From: Psychroflexus torquis ATCC 700755
GTDB taxonomy: Bacteria > Bacteroidota > Bacteroidia > Flavobacteriales > Flavobacteriaceae
Direction of reading: 5' to 3'
Length of the DNA: 64,000 nucleotides
Assembly: GCF_000153485.2 (NCBI RefSeq)
Contig: NC_018721.1
Span: forward strand, 3,844,001-3,908,000
In this document: in pieces, positions 10,185-19,765 of the stretch
Numbering within the stretch: position 1 is the stretch's first letter
Layout of the letters: every line of letters starts with the position of its first letter
The notes under the pieces: model-generated
Database searches by the model: none
Seen by the model: only the letters and a program-made list of their open reading frames with translations
What the model was told of the DNA's origin: nothing
Made by a program: the position numbers and the translations under genes

Positions 10185-11901
10185 TTATTCGTTTCCAGTT
10201 TGCAATCAATATTCCTGTAGATAATAAGCATATACTTGAGGCGATGGTAAATAATAAAAAATCGCTGTAGATAAAGTATCCTGTTGCGAAAAGAACTGCA
10301 TAAACTCCGCAAACTCCACACGCAAATCCAATAAATTTATATTTGAAGTTTTTATATTTATTAGAACCATCAAAAACCCTTTCTTCAAAAGCTTTTATTG
10401 TACTCTCGTCAGTTGGTTTTGTAAGAAGACTTACTAAGACCCAAACAATAGTAGTCACTACAACTCCAAATATAAGCTCAACGTAAGGTTCTATGTCCCA
10501 TAGAGCATAAGATCTACCAATAAAGAAAACAGCAGCAATTATAAACGAAGACAGCATTGCTGCAATTTCACTATACGGGTTTATTCTGTTCCAAAACCAT
10601 CTTAAAATAAAAAGTAAACCAGTGCCAGCTCCAATTTGGAGTAATAGGTCAAAAGCCTGTTTTGCTTCTTCCAAAACAAGTGCTAATAGTGCAGAGCAAA
10701 TCATCATGACCAATGTAGAGAGTCGTCCTACTAAGACTTTATTAAATTCTGAAGCTTCGGGTTTTAAGAATCTTACGTAGAAGTCGTTTACTACATAGCT
10801 GCTTCCCCAGTTTAGGTGAGTTGAAATCGTACTCATGAATGCAGCAATTAAAGAAGTGACCACAAGTCCCAAGAGACCGGGCGGCAGATACGATAGCATT
10901 GCTGCATAAGCCAAATCATTTTTGATGTAATTTTCATCGAGATTCGGAAACGCAGCGGCCAGACTTGAAAGATCTGGAAAAATGACGAGAGAAGCAAGGC
11001 CAATTATAATCCATGGCCAAGGTCTTACAGCGTAGTGAACTACAGTAAAGAGCAAAGTCGCCAAAGTGGCATGCTTTGTATTCTTGGCCGCCAACATCCT
11101 TTGCACGATATAGCCACCGCCACCAGGTTCTGCGCCAGGGTACCAAACGCTCCACCATTGTACTGCGAGAGGAACAATAAGAATTGGGATATAAACTTCT
11201 GGATTAGAAAAATCTGGAAACAAAGAGGTTTTGCTTTGAACTTCAGGAATTGAAAGTAATTGGTCAATTCCGCCAATTTCTGGCATTTGAACAATATATA
11301 GGGTAGCCCAAATACTTCCAGTAATAGCTATCGCAAATTGAACAAAATCTGTAAGAATAACCCCTTTGAGACCTCCAAGCATGGAGTATAGGACAGTTAT
11401 TGAACAAGACACCACCAAGGATTCAACAGCAGAAAAGTCGAACATAACATGTCCAATTTTTATCGCTGCTAAACAGACAGTAGCCATGATGACAATATTG
11501 AAGAAGACGCCTAGATAGATGGCCCTGAACCCTCTTAAGAATGCAGCACTTTTTCCACTATATCTAAGTTCATAAAACTCTAGGTCGGTAGTGATTTCAC
11601 TTTTTCGCCAAAGTTTTGAATAAAAAAATACGGTTAGCATACCTGTTAATAGAAAACTCCACCACACCCAATTGCCATAAACTCCGTCGTTTCTAACTAT
11701 ACCAGCGACTAAGCCAGGAGTATCTGCTGCAAAGGTTGTAGCCACCATTGAAATACCTAACAACCACCACGGCATATTTCTACCAGAAAGGAAAAAGTTT
11801 TTAGCACTTTTCCCACTTTTTTTGGAAACATAGACACCGATCCCTAAGCTTATCACAAAAAAAGCAATAATAATACTCCAGTCTACAAAGCTTAGTAACA
11901 T
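10177..11901 (-). CDS. Sodium:solute symporter family protein (SSS/SLC5)
   Basis: This 574-residue polytopic membrane protein has about 13-14 hydrophobic helices. It starts in SSS fashion with FFVISLGIGVYVSKKSGKSA and FFLSGRNMPWWLLGISMVATTF, which is the characteristic sodium-symporter TM1/TM2 region. The substrate cannot be read from sequence; the family covers sugars, amino acids, carboxylates and nucleosides. The ridA gene lies 4 bp upstream on the same strand, and the 3' end overlaps tamB by 8 bp in convergent orientation. Confidence 0.9.
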   Translation of the reverse strand: MLLSFVDWSIIIAFFVISLGIGVYVSKKSGKSAKNFFLSGRNMPWWLLGISMVATTFAADTPGLVAGIVRNDGVYGNWVWWSFLLTGMLTVFFYSKLWRKSEITTDLEFYELRYSGKSAAFLRGFRAIYLGVFFNIVIMATVCLAAIKIGHVMFDFSAVESLVVSCSITVLYSMLGGLKGVILTDFVQFAIAITGSIWATLYIVQMPEIGGIDQLLSIPEVQSKTSLFPDFSNPEVYIPILIVPLAVQWWSVWYPGAEPGGGGYIVQRMLAAKNTKHATLATLLFTVVHYAVRPWPWIIIGLASLVIFPDLSSLAAAFPNLDENYIKNDLAYAAMLSYLPPGLLGLVVTSLIAAFMSTISTHLNWGSSYVVNDFYVRFLKPEASEFNKVLVGRLSTLVMMICSALLALVLEEAKQAFDLLLQIGAGTGLLFILRWFWNRINPYSEIAAMLSSFIIAAVFFIGRSYALWDIEPYVELIFGVVVTTIVWVLVSLLTKPTDESTIKAFEERVFDGSNKYKNFKYKFIGFACGVCGVYAVLFATGYFIYSDFLLFTIASSICLLSTGILIANWKRIIN

Positions 11902-11905
11902 AGTT

Positions 11906-12289
11906 TTATTTATTAGACGCGATAAAACTTATCTCCACATTAGCATTTTTAGGTAATTTGGCAACTTGAATGGTTTCTCTTGCTGGAGCTGTTTCTTCAT
12001 TGAAATAGCTGCCGTATATGTGATTAATTTTTGAAAAATCATCCATATTGGATATAAAAATGGAAGCTTTTATAACATGATTGAAATCCATTTTTGCTGC
12101 TTTCAAAATAGCTTCGAGACTTTTCATAACACGGTGGGTTTCTATGTCAATAGAATCAAATTGGGTTTCTCCTGTCTCCGGATCAATTGCAATCTGTCCA
12201 GATGTATATAAGAATCCGTTGATGAGAACAGCTTGATTATAAGGTCCAATTGGAGCTGCTGCATGTTTTGTTTTAATAATTTCTTTCAT
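11906..12289 (-). CDS. ridA: RidA family 2-iminobutanoate/2-iminopropanoate deaminase
   Basis: A 127-residue RidA/YjgF/TdcF protein. It starts with IKTKHAAAPIGPYNQA, includes YTSGQIAIDPETG, and has the catalytic-type arginine R104 in APARETIQVA. RidA hydrolyses reactive enamine/imine intermediates released by PLP enzymes such as threonine dehydratase. It lies between lptD and the symporter gene on the same strand with gaps of 6 and 4 bp, so the three are probably co-transcribed without an obvious functional link. Confidence 0.95.
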   Translation of the reverse strand: MKEIIKTKHAAAPIGPYNQAVLINGFLYTSGQIAIDPETGETQFDSIDIETHRVMKSLEAILKAAKMDFNHVIKASIFISNMDDFSKINHIYGSYFNEETAPARETIQVAKLPKNANVEISFIASNK

Positions 12290-12295
12290 AATTGA

Positions 12296-15028
12296 TTATT
12301 GTAAAGTTCTATCTTGTTCTCTGTTTCTATCATATTTCACATCTTGTAAAATATTTGATTTAATACCTATAAAGAAAAACCAGGATCTACGAATACCAAA
12401 TGGAGTCCAATTAAAACTCATTTGCCAGCTCTTTAAATCCTTTGCAAATCTTAATTGAGTAAAAGAGAATCCCTTATTTTTTAAATCATAACCAGAGGAG
12501 ACACCAACATTCCAAGTAGGAGATAATTCAACATCACCAGAAAACATAATCGAGTGGGAGCTTATTTCATTCTCCCTCGCCACATTGGAATAGGTCATGG
12601 TATAGGACAAATTCAAAGTCCACGGTATAGAATAATTATAGAATTCATTTTCATCACTCACAGGTTCTTTGTCAGGATTGGGGCGATTCATCATTTCACT
12701 AGTTCCAAAAAGATTATCGGGTCTCCCTCCATTAAGATAGCTTTCAGAGTCAAAATCTTCGTCTCCTTCCTCTTCTTCTTCATTTTTCTGAAAATCTTTG
12801 TTCGATAAAGAATAGCTAAAACTGGCATTACCTCTGGTCAATCTGAATAAGCTTCCTCCGTTATTAATATTGAGTTTATTTATCCTTCTATTGTTGCTAT
12901 TTAAAGCATACATATCTAGGGTACCTAAAAAGTTGATGGCCAGTTTATCTTGGACAATCGGTAAAGTTCCTCTTAAAGAAAGTGGACTTAAATTGAGAGA
13001 GTCCGCAGCAAAATTATAATTGGTACTTATTCCAAAATTGCTAAGGAGCATCACTTTTTTAAACCGTTCGTCACCGGCAAGAGTAGAGTCTTTTTTACGG
13101 ACTTTCGCTTCCAAATCATTGGTAATATTAAAAGACATACTACTGGAAAAGCGATTTCCTGGAGCTCCGTTTAGGGTACCTTCAAACCTAGAATATTCAA
13201 CTACTTCATCTTCTAGGCCAGCAATTCCTGTTCTGACATACTCATCATAATATTGATCGAAAGCTGGGCTTATATTATAGGAAATAGAAGGTCTGATAAC
13301 ATGCCTTATAGCTTTAAATTTTTTATCATCCCCAAAATCAAACATTCCATAAACTGTTGTTCCTACAGATGTTGAAAAGTCATAAGTTCTATAGGAATCA
13401 AATCCGTTGATTGTATCCCTATCTACTTGGCGAAGCTGCTCGTCATAGCGCTGTTCAAAAGTTTTGAGGGTCCACACCTCATTGTAATTTGCACTTGTAC
13501 TAACACTAAAATGATCAAATATTTTAAAGTTAGTAGAAATAGGAATAGTATGCCTTGCCCCGACATCTGCTCCTTCAAACATCTCTGGCTTAAAGAAAAG
13601 GGAGTCTGTAGTGGTTATTCTATTTTCTGCTCTTACGTTATATTGAAGATTTATATTTTGAATAGCTCCCTTTTTGGTTCCGTCATTAGGTTCAAAAGGA
13701 AAAATTCTACCAACACTAAATTGGAGGGTAGGTAAAGTCAAGTTAATGACCTCAGTATTGGTATTTTGGTTATGGGTTGCTGAAATATTTAAATTCATAC
13801 CTAGTTCTCCCTCAAATGATTTTGAATAAGATACTGAAGAATTCAATGTGTTATTCAAAAAGTTACCAGTATTACTCTGATTTACAGATTGTTGAAAGAA
13901 ATCACTGGAGCCTAAATTTACAGAAGCAGAAAATCTTGAAGATGGATTTGATTTTTGATCTTGGCTGTGGCTCCACCTTATATTAAAAACAGTGGTTTCG
14001 CTAAAATTCGGAAAACCGCGTTCTTCTAAAAGTAATTTTTCATATCTAAGGGCCACATTTCCACTGAATTGATAACGGACATTATAATTGTTTTCTAGCC
14101 GTAAACCGTAACTCCCATTGGTAAAGTAGTCTGCTTGTACAGCTAAATCTGCATTATCACTTATCGCAAAATAATAGCCTCCATTTTGAAGGAAGAATCC
14201 TCGATTTATGTTTTCTCCATACGAGGGTATAATAAATCCAGATGACTGTTTATCTGTTAAAGGAAAATACCCAAAAGGAAGCCCTAGAGGAGTTGGAACA
14301 TCGGCGATGTACATGTTTACAAAACCAGTAACGATTTTGCTATTAGGTACAAATTTTATTCTTCTGGCAAAGAAGTAATAATCCGCATCGTCAACATCTT
14401 CTGCAGTTGTAAATTTAGCATTGGCCAGATAATAAATGGAATCATTCTGTCTTTTTGAAATTTCACCTTTTACTTTAAAACCTCCTTGTTCTGTCCTAGA
14501 ATTGAAGACCAAAGCCTTTTGCGTTTTGAAGTTAAAGATTAAACTATCGGGTTCTACCAAGTTGTCGCCTTGTTTGAAGCTGGGCATTTGAGTGTATGCT
14601 CCAGTGGAATCTACAATACCTGCGGCAAAAACTTCTTGACTTTTATTATCAAGTATAATTCTACCAGCATTTATAATCATATCACCATAAATGACTTCAG
14701 CTTCATTATATAAATACATTTTATTTTCCTTCCTAGACAATCTTTTGTAATCTTTTGCAAAAGCATCTACTACATCAGTGAGGGTTTCTCTTTTCTTATT
14801 GGCAGTAGTTTGTGGAAGAGTATCTCCTATGGTAAACCTAATGGTTTGGGTTAAAGAGTCTACCCGATTTCTAATGAGATAGCCTAAATTTGAGTCCTTA
14901 GAATCTTTTTCTTGTCCATATAGGCCAAAGTTGATAAAAAGTCCTACCAAAAAAAGTATATGAAGTAAGTTTGTACGCAATGCTTTTGTACTATTTTTGT
15001 AAATGTGGCCTATGTTTTGAAGCTTCAA
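12296..15028 (-). CDS. lptD: LPS-assembly protein LptD (Bacteroidota type)
   Basis: This 910-residue outer-membrane protein has an N-terminal signal region, an OstA-like periplasmic part (roughly residues 90-230, with EVIYGDMIINAGRIILDNKS), and a long run of amphipathic strands typical of the 26-strand LptD barrel. It places lipopolysaccharide into the outer leaflet. The signal peptide reads more naturally from a TTG at 14980 (giving MRTNLLHILFLVGLF), so the annotated ATG may be 16 codons too early. An acidic stretch near residues 730-745 (EEEEEGDEDFDSE) is notable in a barrel loop. The amidase gene is divergent, 63 bp away. Confidence 0.88.
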   Translation of the reverse strand: MKLQNIGHIYKNSTKALRTNLLHILFLVGLFINFGLYGQEKDSKDSNLGYLIRNRVDSLTQTIRFTIGDTLPQTTANKKRETLTDVVDAFAKDYKRLSRKENKMYLYNEAEVIYGDMIINAGRIILDNKSQEVFAAGIVDSTGAYTQMPSFKQGDNLVEPDSLIFNFKTQKALVFNSRTEQGGFKVKGEISKRQNDSIYYLANAKFTTAEDVDDADYYFFARRIKFVPNSKIVTGFVNMYIADVPTPLGLPFGYFPLTDKQSSGFIIPSYGENINRGFFLQNGGYYFAISDNADLAVQADYFTNGSYGLRLENNYNVRYQFSGNVALRYEKLLLEERGFPNFSETTVFNIRWSHSQDQKSNPSSRFSASVNLGSSDFFQQSVNQSNTGNFLNNTLNSSVSYSKSFEGELGMNLNISATHNQNTNTEVINLTLPTLQFSVGRIFPFEPNDGTKKGAIQNINLQYNVRAENRITTTDSLFFKPEMFEGADVGARHTIPISTNFKIFDHFSVSTSANYNEVWTLKTFEQRYDEQLRQVDRDTINGFDSYRTYDFSTSVGTTVYGMFDFGDDKKFKAIRHVIRPSISYNISPAFDQYYDEYVRTGIAGLEDEVVEYSRFEGTLNGAPGNRFSSSMSFNITNDLEAKVRKKDSTLAGDERFKKVMLLSNFGISTNYNFAADSLNLSPLSLRGTLPIVQDKLAINFLGTLDMYALNSNNRRINKLNINNGGSLFRLTRGNASFSYSLSNKDFQKNEEEEEGDEDFDSESYLNGGRPDNLFGTSEMMNRPNPDKEPVSDENEFYNYSIPWTLNLSYTMTYSNVARENEISSHSIMFSGDVELSPTWNVGVSSGYDLKNKGFSFTQLRFAKDLKSWQMSFNWTPFGIRRSWFFFIGIKSNILQDVKYDRNREQDRTLQ

Positions 15029-15091
15029 AATTACATTTTATTTTTATGCTACCTATAAAACTTTTGAATAACATCATCTATAATAAAATCT

Positions 15092-16207
15092 ATGTTTAGA
15101 ACTAACTATAGTGTTCAACTATTATTGTTTTCTTTTTTTCTGGTAGCGATTCCTCTCGACTCTATTTCCCAGTCCAAAAATAAGAAGTTTGTCGTCATAC
15201 TTGACGCTGGCCATGGAGGTAAAGATTCAGGAAATACTGGGAATAATTATTCAGAAAAGGATATAGCTTTAAGCATTGTACTAAAAATCGGTAAACAATT
15301 AGAAAAATATGATGACTTAGAAGTTATATACACTAGGAAAAAGGATGTTTTTATACCGCTGGATAAAAGGGCAGAAATTGCTAATAAAGCTTCTGCAGAC
15401 CTATTTATTTCTATCCATTGTAACGGAGTAAATAATAGTTCTCCTTCTGGAACTGAAACTTTTGTTTTGGGTCTTCACAGAAACAAGGATAATCTTGAGA
15501 TTGCGATGAAAGAAAATTCAGTTATCAAATTTGAAGATAACTATGAAGTTAAATACGATGGCTTTGATCCAGATTCCCCAGAATCTTATATCGGTTTTAC
15601 GATCATGCAAGAGGAGTTTTTAGATCAAAGTGCCTTGCTAGCAGATTTTGTTCAAAAACAATTTCAAAGTACATTGAAAATGAAAAATAGGGGGGTAAAA
15701 CAGGCAGGTTTCCTTGTCTTAAGAGAGACCTATATGCCAAGCGTACTCATTGAAACTGGATTTTTGACCAATGATACTGAAGGGGCTTTTTTAAATTCAA
15801 ATAGTGGTCAAGATCAATTGGCCGATGCCATTGTCGATGGTATTAATAATTATAAAAACATTATCAATATTACGGCATTAGAATCAGAACTGAATAAATA
15901 TAAAGTAAGCTCTAGCGATCTTATTGAAGATTTTGAAGCTATCACTTTTAAAATCCAATTAGCAGCAAGTTCAAGAAAAATAGACCCTAAACCAGAGAAT
16001 TTTAAGAGACTAAACCCTATAAGTAGAAATCAGGAAAATGATCTTTACAAATATTATTTTGGTCAGACTAACAATTATATGAGTGCTCAAACTCTTAAAG
16101 ATAAAGCTAAAGCTGAAGGTTATACTTCAGCATTTGTTGTTGCTTTTGATTCTAATGGAAACAAAATATCTGTAAAAGAAGCTTTGAATACTAGAGTTAA
16201 CCCCTAG
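15092..16207 (+). CDS. N-acetylmuramoyl-L-alanine amidase (Amidase_3) with SPOR-like tail
   Basis: This 371-residue exported zinc amidase cleaves the bond between N-acetylmuramic acid and the stem peptide of peptidoglycan. Zinc ligands are visible: H41 in ILDAGHGG, E55 in YSEKDIAL and H109 in LFISIHCNG; the catalytic Glu lies in VLIETGFLTN. A signal peptide covers residues 1-26. The C-terminal 80 residues (FKIQLAASSRK to EGYTSAFVVAF) look like a degenerate SPOR domain. It heads a plus-strand operon running to 23171. Confidence 0.93.
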   Translation: MFRTNYSVQLLLFSFFLVAIPLDSISQSKNKKFVVILDAGHGGKDSGNTGNNYSEKDIALSIVLKIGKQLEKYDDLEVIYTRKKDVFIPLDKRAEIANKASADLFISIHCNGVNNSSPSGTETFVLGLHRNKDNLEIAMKENSVIKFEDNYEVKYDGFDPDSPESYIGFTIMQEEFLDQSALLADFVQKQFQSTLKMKNRGVKQAGFLVLRETYMPSVLIETGFLTNDTEGAFLNSNSGQDQLADAIVDGINNYKNIINITALESELNKYKVSSSDLIEDFEAITFKIQLAASSRKIDPKPENFKRLNPISRNQENDLYKYYFGQTNNYMSAQTLKDKAKAEGYTSAFVVAFDSNGNKISVKEALNTRVNP

Positions 16208-16225
16208 TTTTTAATCAAAGTTTAC

Positions 16226-16233
16226 TACATTTG
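16226..16233 (+). promoter_or_regulatory. TAnnTTTG promoter element before the MCE gene
   Basis: TACATTTG matches the flavobacterial -7 consensus and lies 17 bp upstream of the TTG start at 16251. There is no clear TTG -33 box. It would allow internal transcription of the operon from the MCE gene onward. Confidence 0.4.
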
Positions 16234-16250
16234 AAATAAATTTAAAGCAC

Positions 16251-17183
16251 TTGAAAAAAGAACTAAAAGTTGGCATTTTAGCTATAGTTGCAATCGGACT
16301 TCTCATTTTTGGTTATAATTTCCTTAAAGGGAATAATATATTTAACTCATCTCGAGTTTTTTATGCCATTTATGATAATGTAGAAGGCCTTAGTCCGTCA
16401 GCGCCTGTCTCTATAAATGGTTATCAAGTGGGTACCGTCACAGATATTCAGTTTATAAAAAGTGGGCAGTTGTTGGTGACTATGAATATTAATACTGATT
16501 TTAATTTTTCCAAAGCTAGTGAAGCTCAAATATATGGTGGAGGGTTGATAGGCGGAAAGTCCATGCAGATAGAACTTGATAATATGTCCACAGAGGCAGC
16601 GAAATCTGGTGATACCCTGCAATCTTCAGTAGAAGAGGGGTTAATTGAGCTGGTGAATGAAAAGCTCACACCCCTAAAAGACAAAATTTCCAATGCTGTT
16701 GTTGAAGTCGATACTTTATTGTCTTCTTTTAATTATGTTTTTGATGTAGACACTAGAAATAATTTAAGATATTCAATTAAAAATTTGAATGAGACCTTAA
16801 CTTCTTTGAACCTTTCTGCTAAAAAGATTGAAGGTGTTTTAAATTCAAATACTGATAATATTAATTCAACCATTGAAAACTTTAGATCTACTTCAGATAA
16901 TTTGTCAAAAATGTCTGATACTCTTTCTAAAATTGAATTTAATAGAATTGTTCAAAATGCCGATGAAACTCTGTTAAACCTGAAAGAAATTTCAAACAAA
17001 TTAAAAAATGGTGATGGAAGTTTGGGTAAATTGATGAATGACGATCAGATGTATATCAATATAGAAAATGCAACTAAAGAATTAGAAGAATTATTAAGTG
17101 ATGTCAAATTAAATCCTAAGCGTTATGTACATTTTTCTATATTTGGTAAGAATAACGTTAAATATAAAAAACTCGAAGATTAA
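16251..17183 (+). CDS. mlaD: MlaD/MCE family lipid-transport substrate-binding protein
   Basis: This 310-residue protein has an N-terminal transmembrane anchor (residues 7-24) and one MCE domain (about 36-115, with GLSPSAPVSINGYQVGTV and GGGLIGGKSMQIE). A long helical, coiled-coil-like segment follows to the C terminus. MlaD-type proteins form hexameric rings that shuttle phospholipids between membranes. The start codon is TTG: the frame then begins MKKELKVGILAI, exactly as in relatives, and no ATG is available. The MlaE/MlaF permease and ATPase genes are not adjacent. Confidence 0.9.
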   Translation: MKKELKVGILAIVAIGLLIFGYNFLKGNNIFNSSRVFYAIYDNVEGLSPSAPVSINGYQVGTVTDIQFIKSGQLLVTMNINTDFNFSKASEAQIYGGGLIGGKSMQIELDNMSTEAAKSGDTLQSSVEEGLIELVNEKLTPLKDKISNAVVEVDTLLSSFNYVFDVDTRNNLRYSIKNLNETLTSLNLSAKKIEGVLNSNTDNINSTIENFRSTSDNLSKMSDTLSKIEFNRIVQNADETLLNLKEISNKLKNGDGSLGKLMNDDQMYINIENATKELEELLSDVKLNPKRYVHFSIFGKNNVKYKKLED

Positions 17184-17186
17184 ATT

Positions 17187-18527
17187 ATGATAGAATATAT
17201 CCCACAATTTTTATTTGTTATTGTTTTAATAACAGCTTTTTTGTTTTTTGCAAAAAATGTCTCTTCGCTAAGGCGAAATATTAATTTAGGTAAGGACGTT
17301 GACAGAAAGGATCATAAAGATTTACGACTCAAGAAAATGATAAAAATTGCTCTTGGTCAATCAAAAATGGTAGTAAAACCTATATCTGGAACTCTCCACG
17401 TCATAGTATATGTTGGATTTATTATTATCAATATTGAGGTTTTAGAAATCATCATTGATGGAATTGCTGGGACCCATAGAATTTTTTCATTTATAGGACC
17501 AGTATATGATGTGCTTATTGGAAGTTTTGAAATTTTAGCTTTTCTAGTTTTGGTGAGTGTGATCATATTTTGGATACGAAGAAACGTAATGAATATAAAA
17601 CGCTTTCTTTCTAAAGAATTAAAGGGTTGGCCTAAAAATGATGCTAATTATATTTTGTATTTTGAGGTGGTCTTGATGGTCTTATTTTTAACTATGAACG
17701 CTACCGATTATCAATTACAAATGCTTGGTGCTGCGCATTATGCCAGTGAAGCAGGCATTTCTGGGTCATTTCCTATCAGCCAGTTTTTATTGCCATTATT
17801 TGATGACATGAGTATTGGAACACTAGTTATTATTGAAAGATCAGCTTGGTGGCTTCATATTATTGGAATTTTAATTTTTCTAAACTACTTATATTACTCA
17901 AAACATCTTCACATATTATTAGCCTTTCCAAATGTGTATTTTTCTAATTTAGAAAACTTAGGAAAATTCAAAAATTTGGAGGCGGTTACCAATGAAGTCA
18001 AATTAATGATGGATCCTGATGCAGATCCATATGCCGAGCCAGACGGAGGTGGAAGTGAAGAGGATGTTCCTGAAAAATTTGGCGCTAGTGATGTTCAAGA
18101 TTTAAATTGGTTTCAACTTCTAAGTTCTTATTCGTGCACAGAATGTGGTCGATGTACTGCAGAATGTCCTGCAAGTCAAACAGGTAAAAAGCTCTCTCCA
18201 AGAAAGATTATGATGGATACAAGAGATCGCCTAGAAGAAGTAGGTAAACAATTGGATAAAGGGGAAGAAGTTATTGACGATAAACCCTTGCTAGACGGCT
18301 ATATTTCTAGGGAAGAACTTTGGGCGTGTACGACTTGTAATGCTTGTGTAGATGCATGTCCTATAGGTATAGATCCTATGTCTATTATTATGGATATGAG
18401 ACAATATTTAGTGATGGAAGAAAGTGCTGCGCCTGTTGAGCTGAATAATGCTATGACAAATATTGAAAATAATTCTGCTCCTTGGCCATATAATCAGCAA
18501 GATAGGCTGGATTGGGCGAAAGAATAA
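17187..18527 (+). CDS. Membrane-anchored (Fe-S) electron-transfer protein, HdrC/nitrate-reductase-gamma-like
   Basis: This 446-residue protein has several N-terminal membrane helices (first at about 5-22, others between 70 and 250) like the haem-binding gamma subunit of nitrate reductase. The C-terminal domain carries two [4Fe-4S] motifs: CTECGRCTAECP (C317, C320, C323, C327) and CTTCNACVDACP (C381, C384, C387, C391). It starts 3 bp after the MCE gene. With the CCG-domain protein encoded at 18968 it forms an HdrBC/GlpC-like pair that probably passes electrons between a soluble donor and the quinone pool. The redox partner is unknown. Confidence 0.85.
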   Translation: MIEYIPQFLFVIVLITAFLFFAKNVSSLRRNINLGKDVDRKDHKDLRLKKMIKIALGQSKMVVKPISGTLHVIVYVGFIIINIEVLEIIIDGIAGTHRIFSFIGPVYDVLIGSFEILAFLVLVSVIIFWIRRNVMNIKRFLSKELKGWPKNDANYILYFEVVLMVLFLTMNATDYQLQMLGAAHYASEAGISGSFPISQFLLPLFDDMSIGTLVIIERSAWWLHIIGILIFLNYLYYSKHLHILLAFPNVYFSNLENLGKFKNLEAVTNEVKLMMDPDADPYAEPDGGGSEEDVPEKFGASDVQDLNWFQLLSSYSCTECGRCTAECPASQTGKKLSPRKIMMDTRDRLEEVGKQLDKGEEVIDDKPLLDGYISREELWACTTCNACVDACPIGIDPMSIIMDMRQYLVMEESAAPVELNNAMTNIENNSAPWPYNQQDRLDWAKE

Positions 18528-18536
18528 GTTTAGTTT

Positions 18537-18956
18537 ATGACAGATGAATTTAAACATAAAGATTCCAAAGGACAATCCATTAGTCCAAGTTTACCAGGTA
18601 ATGTAAAAAACTATCTGATTGATATTGATGGAACTATCACAGACGATGTTCCCAATGAAGAACCAGAGAGAATGGCGACATGTGAGCCTTTTATAGATGC
18701 ACTGGAAACTATAAATAAATGGTATGACAAAGGACATCAAATCTGTTTTTTTACGTCAAGAACCGAAGAACATAAAGAAGTGACAGCAAATTGGTTAATT
18801 AAACATGGGTTTAAATACCATAGTTTATTAATGGGTAAACCGAGGGGTGGGAATTACCATTGGATCGATAACCATATCGTTAAAGCTACACGTTATAAAG
18901 GTCGTTTTACCGATCTTATAAATAAAAATGAAATTATACAAGTTTTTAAAGATTAA
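18537..18956 (+). CDS. HAD-superfamily phosphatase-like protein
   Basis: A 139-residue protein with HAD motif I (LIDIDGTITDD, D29 and D31), motif II (FFTSRTEEH), a lysine in GKPRGG and a final WIDNH resembling motif IV. Homologues in Flavobacteriia are sometimes labelled phosphoheptose isomerase, but the motifs are those of a HAD hydrolase without a cap. The substrate is unknown. It lies between the two halves of the Hdr-like pair with 9 and 11 bp gaps, which suggests co-expression and perhaps a role linked to that complex. Confidence 0.75.
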   Translation: MTDEFKHKDSKGQSISPSLPGNVKNYLIDIDGTITDDVPNEEPERMATCEPFIDALETINKWYDKGHQICFFTSRTEEHKEVTANWLIKHGFKYHSLLMGKPRGGNYHWIDNHIVKATRYKGRFTDLINKNEIIQVFKD

Positions 18957-18967
18957 AACATAATTAT

Positions 18968-19759
18968 ATGAGTGAATCCTTAAAAGTACCAACAATGGCC
19001 TCTTATCTAGCAGAAGGAAAACAACCTGAAGTTTTATTTTGGGTAGGTTGTGCAGGAAGTTTTGACGACAGAGCTAAGAAAATCACTAAAGCGTTTGTAA
19101 AAATCCTTAATAATACAGGGGTTGATTTTGCCGTTCTTGGAACGGAAGAGGGGTGTACTGGAGATCCTGCAAAAAGAGCTGGAAATGAATTTTTATTTCA
19201 GATGCAAGCTATGACCAATATTGAGGTTCTAAATTCCTATGATGTACAAAAAATTGTAACTGCATGCCCTCATTGTTTCAATACTTTGAAAAATGAATAT
19301 CCTGGTTTAGGGGGCAATTATGAGGTTATACATCACACTCAATTTTTAAAACAATTATTGAATGAAGGTCGTTTAAAGGTTGAGGGAGGAAAGTTTAAAG
19401 GTAAACGTATAACTTACCATGATCCTTGTTATTTAGGTAGAGCTAATGGCGAGTATGAAGCTCCTCGCGATCTTTTAAGAAAGCTTGAGGTAGAATTAAT
19501 AGAGATGAAGTCTTGTAAATCTAAAGGTCTTTGTTGTGGTGCTGGAGGAGCACAGATGTTCAAAGATGCTGAAAAAGGAGATAAGGAAGTTAACATACTT
19601 AGAACAGAACAAGCAGTTGATACAAAACCTGAGATCATTGCTGCTGGATGTCCTTTTTGTAACACCATGATGTCAGACGGAGTTAAAAATAAAGAAAAGC
19701 AGGACGAAATTGAAGTTTTAGATGTTGTAGAAATGATTGCAAATGCAGATGATTTATAA
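18968..19759 (+). CDS. CCG-domain (Fe-S)-binding protein, HdrB/GlpC/LutA-like
   Basis: This 263-residue protein has two cysteine-rich CCG-type modules: ACPHCFNTLKNEYP followed by YHDPCYLGR, and LCCGAGGAQMF followed by GCPFCNTMMSD. In HdrB such modules bind a noncubane Fe-S cluster that handles two-electron disulfide chemistry; in LutA and GlpC they transfer electrons. The N terminus (FWVGCAGSFDDRAKK) is the usual start of a CCG protein. It should act with the membrane Fe-S protein at 17187. Confidence 0.87.
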   Translation: MSESLKVPTMASYLAEGKQPEVLFWVGCAGSFDDRAKKITKAFVKILNNTGVDFAVLGTEEGCTGDPAKRAGNEFLFQMQAMTNIEVLNSYDVQKIVTACPHCFNTLKNEYPGLGGNYEVIHHTQFLKQLLNEGRLKVEGGKFKGKRITYHDPCYLGRANGEYEAPRDLLRKLEVELIEMKSCKSKGLCCGAGGAQMFKDAEKGDKEVNILRTEQAVDTKPEIIAAGCPFCNTMMSDGVKNKEKQDEIEVLDVVEMIANADDL

Positions 19760-19765
19760 AAAGGT

